NCBI GenBank assembly: GCA_029262415.1
Contig: JAJCZL010000018.1
Location: 1-64,000 of the forward strand
Direction: 5' to 3'
Source of the DNA: Deltaproteobacteria bacterium
GTDB lineage: Bacteria; Desulfobacterota; Binatia; UBA1149; JAJCZL01
DNA: 64,000 nt
Part shown: in pieces, positions 16,924 to 25,275 of the stretch
How the letters are laid out: every line of letters starts with the position of its first letter
Position numbering within the stretch: position 1 is the first letter of the stretch
The notes under the pieces: model-generated
What the model was told of the DNA's origin: nothing
Seen by the model: only the letters and a program-made list of their open reading frames with translations
The model's database searches: none
Translations under genes and position numbers: made by a program

Positions 16924-17322
16924 ATGTCCGGCGTTCATCGCCCAGAGAAAGCCGCCGCCGCGACCAATCAAACCGCCCGGGCGCGGGCAATCCGTCGCCG
17001 GGCCGCCCGAGATCTGGCCGAGATTCTCGATTCCAAACTCTTCAAGGCACTTTGTGAGCCCGTTCGTGTCGATATCGTCAAGTTCTTGACCGCCGAAGGT
17101 CGATCCGACGTCGGCACCGTCGCCGCGAACTTTTCACAGGACGCTTCGGTGATCTCTCGACATTTGGCCGTGCTCCACGAAGCCGGTGTCGTCCGTCGCG
17201 ACAAGCAGGGACGCCACGTGTTCTTCGAACTCGACGGCGCGCACATTATCGCCCAGATGGAAGCGATTACCGAGCGCTGCAGAAACCTCGCGCCGATGTG
17301 TTGCACGACTGCAAACGACTGA
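16924..17322 (+). CDS. ArsR-family winged-helix regulator
   Basis: A 132-residue regulator: 'LFKALCEPVRVDIVKFLTAEGRSDVGTVAANF' then 'SQDASVISRHLAVLHEAGVV' (recognition helix) and the wing RRDKQGRHVFFELDG. The helix-3 metal motif of classical ArsR is absent. A cysteine group at the end (ERCRNLAPMCC) could sense metal or thiol state. It lies 24 bases before the RND exporter and probably regulates it. The start at 16924 was chosen because the extra upstream residues have no family match. Confidence 0.88.
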   Translation: MSGVHRPEKAAAATNQTARARAIRRRAARDLAEILDSKLFKALCEPVRVDIVKFLTAEGRSDVGTVAANFSQDASVISRHLAVLHEAGVVRRDKQGRHVFFELDGAHIIAQMEAITERCRNLAPMCCTTAND

Positions 17323-17346
17323 GCCCGCAAGCAAGACACCTCTTCG

Positions 17347-19935
17347 ATGACAGACGACAACACCAAGGGGCGATTCGCCGACCGGCTAGCCGCGACGCCT
17401 TCTCGCAGCGTGACACCGCCGACCGGTAGTATGTTCGGACTCGTGGTTCGATTCCGTTTCGCTGTCATCGCGCTCGTAGCCATTCTTACTGCGGCCTTTG
17501 CTTGGCAGTTGCCGAATCTGCGCCTCGACCCCGACACCGAGGCGTATATCCCCAAGGGGCATCCGATTCGGGTTTTCTGGAAACAGGCCAAAGAAGATTT
17601 CGCCGTCGGTAAGGATATTTTCGTAGGCATTGTCGCAGACGGCCCGCGCGGAGTCTTCACGCCGGAGATTCTCTCAGGTATCGCCGAACTGACCGAGGGG
17701 ATCAAGCAGCTCGATGCCGTCGTGGCCGACGATGTACGCAGCCTTTCCAACTCCGATGCCATCGTCGGCACCGAATCCGGTCTCGACATCGAGCCTTTCT
17801 ACCAAGAGCCGCCGTCTACGCCCGAACAGGCGGCCGAGATCCGTGAGAAGGTTTTTCGCAACGACGTCTATCTCGATCGACTCATCTCACGCGACGGATC
17901 CATCGCGGCGATAATCGTACAAGCCCACGACGCCTACGACGATAAATCGCCCTACGCTCACCCGGTCGAAACCTACCGCCAGGTTGTCGAGTACGTCGGC
18001 CACCAGCAAATTCCGGGAACCACGATGGTGGTGGCCGGCAACACCGCAGTAGAAGCGGCCTTCGGCCGGCAGATGGCGGCCGACCTGAAAAACCTCATCC
18101 CTACCGCGCTCATGGTCGTGGTGGTCACGTTGTTCCTGTGTTTTCGCTCGACTTCTTGGTGGCGATTCATCGCACGCACCGCCGGCGTTTTCCTGGTCTT
18201 GTCGGCGTGGGGCTGGTGGCATTCGGCGGCAACGCCCTCCCCTTACCTGGCGATGACCGCAGCGACGCTGGCGATGCTCACGGTCAGGGGGGTGTTGTTG
18301 CCGTGCACGGTGGTGGTCGTGTCGCTGGTGTGGACCTGGGGTGCACAAGCCATGCTCGACATGCCGATCTATATTTCCGGCACTCTGGTACCACCGATTC
18401 TCCTTGCGATCGGCTGCGCCGACGGCATCCATATCATCGAGCGCTACCTAGAGGAGGCGGCCTCGCGTAGGAACCGGGCAGAGGCGATCGTGGCGAGCCT
18501 GGGCGCCCTGTGGCGTCCGGTGGTTTTCACGTCGGTCACCACCGCAATCGGCTTCGGCGCGCTAATGCTCGGCCGCATGACGGTATATCAGGTCTTCGGC
18601 TTCACCGCGGCTTTCGGAATACTGGTAGCCATGCTGATGTCGCTGGTGCTGTTGCCGGCCATGCTTGCGGTCATGCCGTTGCCACCGCCCGTGGCTCGTG
18701 GGGTGCATGCGTCGATGGTTCCCGTCCTACTCGGACGGCTCGGAGCGAGGATCCAGCGCCGGCGCAAACCGACGCTCGCGGTCGGTCTCACTCTGACGCT
18801 TCTACTCCTGGCCGGTGCCGCCAAGCTCAAGGTGGATTACTCATGGGTGGAGAGCCTCACGCCGGGAAGCCGCGTGTTACAAGCCGACCGCCTGCTGCGC
18901 ACCCGCCACGGCGGAACCATGCCGATGAACATCGTCGTCGATTCCCAGCGAACCGACGGCATCAAAGACCCGGATCTCCTGCGCGGAATCGACGCCGTAC
19001 TCAGCGACCTGAGTGCCAATCCATCGGTCGGTGATACCCGCTCAATCGCCGAGTACATCAAGCGTATGAACGAGGCGATGCACGCGAATCGCGCCGGAAC
19101 ACTGCGAATCCCGGACAGCCGTGAGTTGATCGCGCAATACCTACTGCTGTATTCGATGTCGGGCGACCCGGGCGAACTCGACGATATGGTCGACTACGAT
19201 TACCGGCGCGCACAGATGGGTGTGTTGTTACGCACCGACCTACTCAGCAAGATGGACGAGGTTATCCTTCTCACCGAAGCCTCGCTCGACAAGCACGTTC
19301 GCTCGCTCGGCGCCGACGCGGTGATTACCGGCTCGGCGATGATCCAGAATACCGTCTTCGATCTGATTCTCACCAGCCAAGTCTATTCATTGACTACGGC
19401 GGTCCTGCTGGTCGCTTTGTTCATGGTAGTTCTGTTTCGCTCGATCCTCGACGCGCTGATCTGCATGCTGCCTTCGTTGTTCGCCGGTATCGCCAACTTC
19501 GGCGGCATGGCATTGCTCGGTATTCCGTTGGGGCCTGCCGAAGCCATGGTGAGCGCGATCGCCCTTGGTATCGGTATCGATTACTCGATCCATCTCATGT
19601 CGCGTATGCGCGAACTGACCGAGCAAAAAATGGGAATTACCGAAGCCACAGTCGAAGCCATGCGCACGACCGGCCGGGCGATCTTGTTCAACGGATTCGT
19701 AGTGGTAGCCGGCTTCACTGTTCTGGCGCTTTCAAGCACGCCGAGCAACGCGACCTTCGGTTTGGAGGTCGCCATAAATATGGGACTTACGTGTATCGCA
19801 GCACTCGTCCTTCTTCCGGCCGCACTCGCCGTGCGCGCCGAGTTCGCTTTGCCCGAGGCCGCCGTTCAGACGGCTTCGACCTCCACCGTCGCACCACGAG
19901 GACCGAAGTTCGGCGCACCGTACAACCCCCGGTAG
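17347..19935 (+). CDS. RND/MMPL-superfamily exporter
   Basis: An 862-residue inner-membrane protein with the two-repeat RND layout: TM1 (FAVIALVAILTAAFAWQ), a large periplasmic loop ('DPDTEAYIPKGHP'), TMs 2-6, then the second half from about residue 470. The proton-relay region is visible twice, as 'LLAIGCADGIHIIERYLEE' and 'ALGIGIDYSIHLMSRMRE', each with the conserved TM4/TM10 aspartate. MMPL-type members move lipids, hopanoids or other hydrophobic compounds across the envelope. An adaptor gene is not adjacent. Its last 70 bases overlap, in antisense, the end of the alpha1 gene of the molybdoenzyme operon. Confidence 0.92.
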   Translation: MTDDNTKGRFADRLAATPSRSVTPPTGSMFGLVVRFRFAVIALVAILTAAFAWQLPNLRLDPDTEAYIPKGHPIRVFWKQAKEDFAVGKDIFVGIVADGPRGVFTPEILSGIAELTEGIKQLDAVVADDVRSLSNSDAIVGTESGLDIEPFYQEPPSTPEQAAEIREKVFRNDVYLDRLISRDGSIAAIIVQAHDAYDDKSPYAHPVETYRQVVEYVGHQQIPGTTMVVAGNTAVEAAFGRQMAADLKNLIPTALMVVVVTLFLCFRSTSWWRFIARTAGVFLVLSAWGWWHSAATPSPYLAMTAATLAMLTVRGVLLPCTVVVVSLVWTWGAQAMLDMPIYISGTLVPPILLAIGCADGIHIIERYLEEAASRRNRAEAIVASLGALWRPVVFTSVTTAIGFGALMLGRMTVYQVFGFTAAFGILVAMLMSLVLLPAMLAVMPLPPPVARGVHASMVPVLLGRLGARIQRRRKPTLAVGLTLTLLLLAGAAKLKVDYSWVESLTPGSRVLQADRLLRTRHGGTMPMNIVVDSQRTDGIKDPDLLRGIDAVLSDLSANPSVGDTRSIAEYIKRMNEAMHANRAGTLRIPDSRELIAQYLLLYSMSGDPGELDDMVDYDYRRAQMGVLLRTDLLSKMDEVILLTEASLDKHVRSLGADAVITGSAMIQNTVFDLILTSQVYSLTTAVLLVALFMVVLFRSILDALICMLPSLFAGIANFGGMALLGIPLGPAEAMVSAIALGIGIDYSIHLMSRMRELTEQKMGITEATVEAMRTTGRAILFNGFVVVAGFTVLALSSTPSNATFGLEVAINMGLTCIAALVLLPAALAVRAEFALPEAAVQTASTSTVAPRGPKFGAPYNPR

Positions 19936-22766
19936 TGCAATTGACCGTAGTCTCCGGCCAGATGCAGAGCCTTCCACGGCGACGGCACCGGCTCCTGCAT
20001 GCCTTTACCACCCGCGAACTGGAACGATTCCCACGCGTGATAGATGATGGCCTGCCCCGGCTGCACGGTAGGTGCGGGCTTGGCAAGACACTCAAACCCG
20101 CCTACGTCGTTGAACACCCGAACCCGTCCGTTGTCGGCAATGTTCCGCGCCCGCGCGTCATCCTCGTTCATATAGAGCACCGGCTCGCCACGCTGCAGAC
20201 GCTGGAGCAACTCAGAACCGCGCCAAATTGCGTGGATGCTCCAGCGTGTATGTCCTCCGGTCAAACGCAGAGGATAGTCACCGCCGGCGGGCGGCGGGCG
20301 TTTGTGGACCGGTAAGGCTTCGTCGGCGTCAAGATACCACTCCTGATCCAGATAGAACTGCTGGCGGCCGGTAATCGTCGGCCACGATTCCTTTTCTTCG
20401 ACCTGCCATACGTGCGGGTACAAAGGTTTTTCGAAATCGACATCGCTGCACATGTTGTTGGTGGTGCTGTACATGCCGTTACGTTTTATGGGAATGATCC
20501 CGCGTTTGATCGCCTCGCTCCAAGTGGTGTCTTCACAAATCTCGGAATGCGCGAAGATATAATCCATCGCCGGACCTTGATCGGCAGGATCGTAAGTTCC
20601 TTTTTCGCCCCATACATCGAAAACGTCTCCGAGACAGAAATCCTTGCCGAAAACGTCTTTCCCGCGCGGGATACCGCGTTTGCGCGCGCGTTCTTGGATG
20701 CGACGGGCCAGGTTGCCGAAAATCCACCACTCGTTGCGCGATTCGCCGAGAGGTTCGACGGCTTTGTCGGCCAGCACCAGATAAGGGGTGAAGCCCCACG
20801 CGTATTTGATGCCTTCCTTCTCGTAAAAGCCGGCGGCCGGCAGCAGAATGTCGCTCTGCATCCCGGTCGTCGACATCTGCGTGTTGATGTTGACCACTAG
20901 ATCGAACTTCGGCCAGAGGTGCTCGAGGGCGATCTGCGGTGCCGGCCAGCGGCGAAGCGGGTTGCAAGCCGTCACCATGAACACCTTGGGATCCTTGCCG
21001 GGCTTTGGATAGATCGGGATCCACTCTTTCTCGATCGCCGTCTTCATGGCCTTGCCGACCGAGAGCGGATTTTCCTTATCGTTGTATTCGGGCGCACCCA
21101 TGATGTCTTCGTAGCCGCCGTGCACATGAAGCCACGGCATCGAGGGCGTGAACGTCGAGGTCTTACTGAACTCGGTCAGATACTTCTCGACCTTACGTAC
21201 CGCGGGCCTGCCCGTGACCTGGAGCATCAATTTTTGCCACCAAGGCATCTCCTCCATCTGCGAAAACTCGTCGAATCCGGTCAGCCCCCACCAAGACCCG
21301 ACTCTCAAGCCGCCGCCCGGTCGTCCTTGGTTGCCGGTCAGCGCCATCAGCAAAGCCATGCTACGGTGCATCAGGTCGCTGTGGTAATGCTTACACGCCC
21401 CCACCGAGGCATAGATCATCGCCGATCCCGCACCGGCCATGTCCCGGGCCACGCGCCGGATCAGACTCGCAGCGACACCGGTCTCCGCTGCGGCCAGCTC
21501 GGGGGTATAACGAGCGTCGAGATCACGCCGCAACACGTCGTGTACCGGCTCGACGCTAACCGAGCTTCCATCGGCAAGACGCACCGTCCGGGCTCCGGTG
21601 AGTGCCGGTTTAATGCCTTCGAGCCGCAGGGTGGGAGTCTTCATTCCCTGACTTCCCGGCGCAGTCGCTAAGCGGGCTTGTTTCTCATTCCATACATAAA
21701 AGACGTCGTCGCGGCCACCGCCCTTGACATCGCTCTCGCGCAGGAAACGACGATTGTCGCTGCGGACCAAGAACGGCAGGTCGGTTTGTTCGCGTACGTA
21801 GTCCTCGTCGACCAACCCTTCAGAGATCATCACCTGCGCCATCGCCAGAGCGAGTGCGGGATCGGACTGAACCTTCGGGTTGAGCCACAAGTCGGTATGC
21901 ATCGCCGATGCGTTGTAGTCGGGTCCGATGATCACTATTTGGGCGCCGCGGTAACGCGCGCCGGTCAGGAAGTGCATGTCGGGGATCCGAGTGTAGGCTG
22001 GGTTCGCGCTCCACAGGACGATGTAATCGGAGTTGAACCAATCGTCGCTGGTCCCGCCGGTCAGGAACATTCCGTAGGTTTGAACACAACCGATCGGCAT
22101 GTCGCCGATCCCAGCGAAAGTGTCGAGGACCGTTGCCCCGATCGAACGCGCAAACCGGAACTCGGCGCACGAGCCGGGACCCTGATCGAAGTTGGGTCCC
22201 GGTACGTGCACGACGGTCTCGGGCCCGTGCTCGCTCGCGGCCTCGATAACGCCGTCGGCGATCTTGTCGAAGGCCTGGTCCCAGGAGATCCGTTTCCACT
22301 TTCCAGAGCCGCGCTCACCGACGCGTTCGAGCGGGTAGCGCAAGCGCTGCGCCGACGACATCAGCTCGCTGTAACAAGCGCCCTTCTGACATCCGCGCGG
22401 GAAGAAATCGGGGGCGCCGCCACGTCCGCCATGGTCGTAGGTCTGCGCCTGTTCCTCTCGCCACACCATGTCGTCCTTGACGTAGACATCCCACGCACAT
22501 GCCGACAAACAATTCGCGCGGGTATGGCTGCAGCGGGCGACTCGATCCCAAGTCCATTTCTCCGCGTAGACGTCGCGCCAATCGCCGTACGGCGCGGGTT
22601 CGGCCGCGGCCCCCTCGCCGTGTTGCGACCCCGCCCCGGCCGGCTCGCGCGTAGGCTCCCCGCTTTGCCCGCACCCGGTTCCTATCCGCAAGGAGGTCAG
22701 ACTCAGAACCAGCGCGGTGCGACCTGAGCGGCGTAGAAACTCCCTACGTGTAAGCGCCCCGCTCAT
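19866..22766 (-). CDS. Molybdopterin catalytic subunit, alpha1 (EbdA/S25DH-like)
   Basis: A 966-residue periplasmic DMSO-reductase-family type II catalytic subunit. The twin-arginine signal is TRREFLRRSG (6-15). The FS0 [4Fe-4S] ligands are H81, C86, C90 and C126 (ending FFPRGCQKGAC). The predicted Mo-ligand aspartate is D222 in 'GIGDMPIGCVQ', followed by the type II signature 'DDWFNSDYIVLW' and 'TRIPDMHF'. Type II enzymes hydroxylate hydrocarbons or steroid side chains (ethylbenzene dehydrogenase, steroid C25 dehydrogenase) or reduce oxyanions. It is the last gene of the operon, starting inside the stop of the DUF7064-like gene (ATGA). It is most like alpha3 by eye. No adjacent beta or gamma subunit of its own. 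Confidence 0.93.
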   Translation of the reverse strand: MSGALTRREFLRRSGRTALVLSLTSLRIGTGCGQSGEPTREPAGAGSQHGEGAAAEPAPYGDWRDVYAEKWTWDRVARCSHTRANCLSACAWDVYVKDDMVWREEQAQTYDHGGRGGAPDFFPRGCQKGACYSELMSSAQRLRYPLERVGERGSGKWKRISWDQAFDKIADGVIEAASEHGPETVVHVPGPNFDQGPGSCAEFRFARSIGATVLDTFAGIGDMPIGCVQTYGMFLTGGTSDDWFNSDYIVLWSANPAYTRIPDMHFLTGARYRGAQIVIIGPDYNASAMHTDLWLNPKVQSDPALALAMAQVMISEGLVDEDYVREQTDLPFLVRSDNRRFLRESDVKGGGRDDVFYVWNEKQARLATAPGSQGMKTPTLRLEGIKPALTGARTVRLADGSSVSVEPVHDVLRRDLDARYTPELAAAETGVAASLIRRVARDMAGAGSAMIYASVGACKHYHSDLMHRSMALLMALTGNQGRPGGGLRVGSWWGLTGFDEFSQMEEMPWWQKLMLQVTGRPAVRKVEKYLTEFSKTSTFTPSMPWLHVHGGYEDIMGAPEYNDKENPLSVGKAMKTAIEKEWIPIYPKPGKDPKVFMVTACNPLRRWPAPQIALEHLWPKFDLVVNINTQMSTTGMQSDILLPAAGFYEKEGIKYAWGFTPYLVLADKAVEPLGESRNEWWIFGNLARRIQERARKRGIPRGKDVFGKDFCLGDVFDVWGEKGTYDPADQGPAMDYIFAHSEICEDTTWSEAIKRGIIPIKRNGMYSTTNNMCSDVDFEKPLYPHVWQVEEKESWPTITGRQQFYLDQEWYLDADEALPVHKRPPPAGGDYPLRLTGGHTRWSIHAIWRGSELLQRLQRGEPVLYMNEDDARARNIADNGRVRVFNDVGGFECLAKPAPTVQPGQAIIYHAWESFQFAGGKGMQEPVPSPWKALHLAGDYGQLHYRGLYGAPNFGPRGATVEVEAV

Positions 22767-23671
22767 TTGCTTACACCGGAAAGTTGGTACCCGTACTCGA
22801 TGATTCCGTAACCCACCCGATCATCGCTGCGGAAACGGCAAATCGCATCGTTGACTTGGGTCGCACCGATTGTGACTGGGCACACGTCCAAGACCTCGGC
22901 CTCGATCTCATGACGCACCCCCTTTTCGTTTACCAACCAGATTGACGCGCCGGTCTGCACCGTCGCCGCCGGGTTGGTTCTCAAAGCGACGTCGTGGTCC
23001 TGTAAACCCATGACGTGTTCACCGTCCCAAAAAAACCCGAGCTTCAAGTGAGTCTGCGCGTCGAAAGAGATCTTGACTGCGTTGAAGCTGAGATCCTCGC
23101 CGAATTCACATGATACGTACGTCCAGGTACCGAACTTCGCCCAGTCCCTCTCCCCGCCCCAGGAATGATCACGATGGGCGAGACAGTTCAGTTTGTAAGT
23201 CTTGCCGTCAATCCTTACCGTGCCGTGCACTCTGCCGGACTGTTCAATATGGCGGGCCGCTTGATCGGCGGTCGAATCGGGTGATACCGGGTACTGGTAG
23301 ACAGGACAGAACGCCTGCCACAACAAATCCATCCCGTAGCCGCCCGCGTCGTAAGTGAGACGCCATTTGCGCAGTGGTTCCACGCAACGGTAGGTCACCT
23401 TCTTCAGCCGCAGGTTGTCGATGTCGCCGTCGGGAACCGCACACACGAGATTGCTGGCGTTGTGAACGATCTTTCCGTCCTGAGATATGAAAAGCCAGAG
23501 GTTAGCGAGACTTTGGTTGGGAAGAATCCCGATGCGGGTGACCACGCCGATACCGGTCTCCGGATCGTAGATCGGGAACCAGTAGCTCTCGCTCCACAAG
23601 GGCAATGACCCGGGGCCGGGGTAGTGCCGGCGCTCATCGTCGGGCGAAATTGTATCGACGCTGCTCAACAT
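22763..23671 (-). CDS. DUF7064/AttH-CrtC-like lipocalin-fold protein (operon copy)
   Basis: A 302-residue cytosolic protein of the same family as the one at 7168-8139, recognised by 'HRDHSWGGERDW' near residue 170 and by 'DDRVGYGIIEYGYQL' at the end (compare 'GERVGYGLSEFL'). It lies inside the molybdoenzyme operon, 23 bases after the unknown helical gene, and overlaps alpha1 by four bases. This location suggests a role in processing or binding the hydroxylated product or substrate; no reaction can be named. Confidence 0.7.
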   Translation of the reverse strand: MLSSVDTISPDDERRHYPGPGSLPLWSESYWFPIYDPETGIGVVTRIGILPNQSLANLWLFISQDGKIVHNASNLVCAVPDGDIDNLRLKKVTYRCVEPLRKWRLTYDAGGYGMDLLWQAFCPVYQYPVSPDSTADQAARHIEQSGRVHGTVRIDGKTYKLNCLAHRDHSWGGERDWAKFGTWTYVSCEFGEDLSFNAVKISFDAQTHLKLGFFWDGEHVMGLQDHDVALRTNPAATVQTGASIWLVNEKGVRHEIEAEVLDVCPVTIGATQVNDAICRFRSDDRVGYGIIEYGYQLSGVSK

Positions 23672-23694
23672 GGCCTATTCCTCGAGCTCTCCGC

Positions 23695-24219
23695 TCACCC
23701 CTTGGACATTTCACTCAGACGCATAGGCTTTAGATAAAACGCGTCTCGTATCGTTTGATTGACCAGATGCTCGTGAACGCACTCACGAAGCTCGTCGTAA
23801 ACGCCGTGCGGCTCTGCGCCCTCGGACCCGGGGCTGTTGTCACCGACCGCGCGAACGAGATCCTCGAACACCTGCGCGTAACGCCGGCGACGCGCGAACC
23901 AGTCAACCGTCTCATCGCTTCCCTGTCGCGCATCAGATGACGGAAGCGCCGCAATCGCCGCCGACACCTCGGACAAGACCCGCCGCTTCGGGCTCGCTGC
24001 CGCTATCAGCTGTGCGGCGCGTGTCAGCGCGCTGCGGATACCATCGCACTCGTCACGAAGAATCTGCGCCTTCCAGTCCACCTTAACGGCAAGATTGCCG
24101 AGCAGATCGAGGCACGCGTAGAGCTGCGCTTTGGCTTTGCGGTCAGAGACGTTGGGGGCAACGTCGGTCTCGAGACTTTCCAGCACTCCCTGTAAAAGTT
24201 CGTCAAGGTTCAACACCAC
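23695..24219 (-). CDS. Uncharacterised helical protein
   Basis: I do not recognise this 174-residue protein. It is predominantly alpha-helical by sequence (LNLDELLQGVLESLETDVAPNV, then 'LYACLDLLGNLAVKV' and 'RYAQVFEDLVRAVG'), charged, and lacks signal peptide or membrane segments. It sits 13 bases after the APH-fold kinase gene and 23 bases before the DUF7064-like gene, so it is co-expressed with them. A partner or regulatory subunit of the kinase is possible. Codon use looks like its neighbours. Confidence 0.75.
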   Translation of the reverse strand: MVLNLDELLQGVLESLETDVAPNVSDRKAKAQLYACLDLLGNLAVKVDWKAQILRDECDGIRSALTRAAQLIAAASPKRRVLSEVSAAIAALPSSDARQGSDETVDWFARRRRYAQVFEDLVRAVGDNSPGSEGAEPHGVYDELRECVHEHLVNQTIRDAFYLKPMRLSEMSKG

Positions 24220-24232
24220 CGTTCTCCTTGAT

Positions 24233-25258
24233 TCAAAGCTGTATCAGCCCGAGAGACCCGGCGATCGCCGCGTACATCCCCGGAACCTGCTGATCGAAAA
24301 TCGCCATGCGCATATCCCGCGTACGACCGTCGTGCCACGCCTTAACACCGGTGAGCATGATGGACGCCATCTTGACCCCTGATAGCACCTCGTAAAAATG
24401 CAGCCGGTCCTGATCGACCTTCGCGCCACCGGCCTCTTGGTACCAGGCCGTGAAATCGTTGGGGTCAAGTAGATAGCCCGCACGCGGTGATTCGCCGCGC
24501 CAGATCTTCGACATTGCCCAGGCAAGGTCTTCCATCGGATCGCCGAGATGAACCATTTCCCAATCGAGAAACGCAGCGATACGATCGTCGCGTACGATGA
24601 AGTTGCCGGTCCGATAGTCTCCGTGCACCAAGCACACGTCGCCCTCGGGCGGTAGATTGTTTCGCAACCAACACAGAGCTTCGGTCATCATCGGCATAGG
24701 ACCGAGACGTGCCCGCTCGGTGTAGCCCTCCCAGACATCGACGGCGCGCTGGGCGGCTTGGCGGGCGTCTCGCGGCATATCGAGAAACTCGAGATCCGCC
24801 GCCCGTGCATCCACGTTATGAATGTCGGCCAGGATACGGCAGAAATCGCGACCGACCGAGAGCCTTTGCTGCTCGTCGGGAAACGGCGGACGCCCGTGTG
24901 CGTCAAGCGCCGGTATGGGCACCTCGCCGGCCACCCATTCCATGACATAGAACGGAGCCGACAGTACCGCCGGATCCGCCTCGTACCAAAGAACGCGAGG
25001 GAAACGCACCGGCGAGTCGGCAATCGCCTGCAGCGCAAGAAACTGCGGCTCGAGATCGTACGGTTCGAGAAGCCCCGCAGGAGGTTCACGGCGAACTACC
25101 AGCCGACGCTGGTGCGCCGATGAACCTTCGCGCCAGGATACGTCGAAGGAAAACGTCTGCAGAGAAAACCCCTCAGTATGTCTGGTCACCGCGCCGACAG
25201 AAATGTCGTCTGCCTGCGGCATCTTCGATGCCAGAAAGGTTGCCAACGCTTCACGCAT
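24233..25258 (-). CDS. APH-fold phosphotransferase (ACAD10/11-like)
   Basis: A 341-residue kinase of the aminoglycoside phosphotransferase superfamily. The nucleotide region includes 'RRLVVRREPPAGLLEPYDLEPQFLALQAI'. The catalytic loop is 'CLVHGDYRTGNFIV' (HGDxxxxN) and the metal site is 'AFLDWEMVHLGDPMEDLAW'. This style is typical of ACAD10/11-like kinases that phosphorylate hydroxyl groups of hydroxy-acids or their CoA esters, not antibiotics. In an operon for hydrocarbon-type hydroxylases it could phosphorylate the alcohol formed, allowing later elimination; that is inference. Confidence 0.85.
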   Translation of the reverse strand: MREALATFLASKMPQADDISVGAVTRHTEGFSLQTFSFDVSWREGSSAHQRRLVVRREPPAGLLEPYDLEPQFLALQAIADSPVRFPRVLWYEADPAVLSAPFYVMEWVAGEVPIPALDAHGRPPFPDEQQRLSVGRDFCRILADIHNVDARAADLEFLDMPRDARQAAQRAVDVWEGYTERARLGPMPMMTEALCWLRNNLPPEGDVCLVHGDYRTGNFIVRDDRIAAFLDWEMVHLGDPMEDLAWAMSKIWRGESPRAGYLLDPNDFTAWYQEAGGAKVDQDRLHFYEVLSGVKMASIMLTGVKAWHDGRTRDMRMAIFDQQVPGMYAAIAGSLGLIQL

Positions 25259-25275
25259 GTCTTTCGGTCTTTCTC

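Noticed and set aside
20919-21671. Long antisense open frames inside the molybdoenzyme genes
   Set aside because: They mirror codon structure of conserved alpha genes, change between paralogues and lack family features or ribosome sites.
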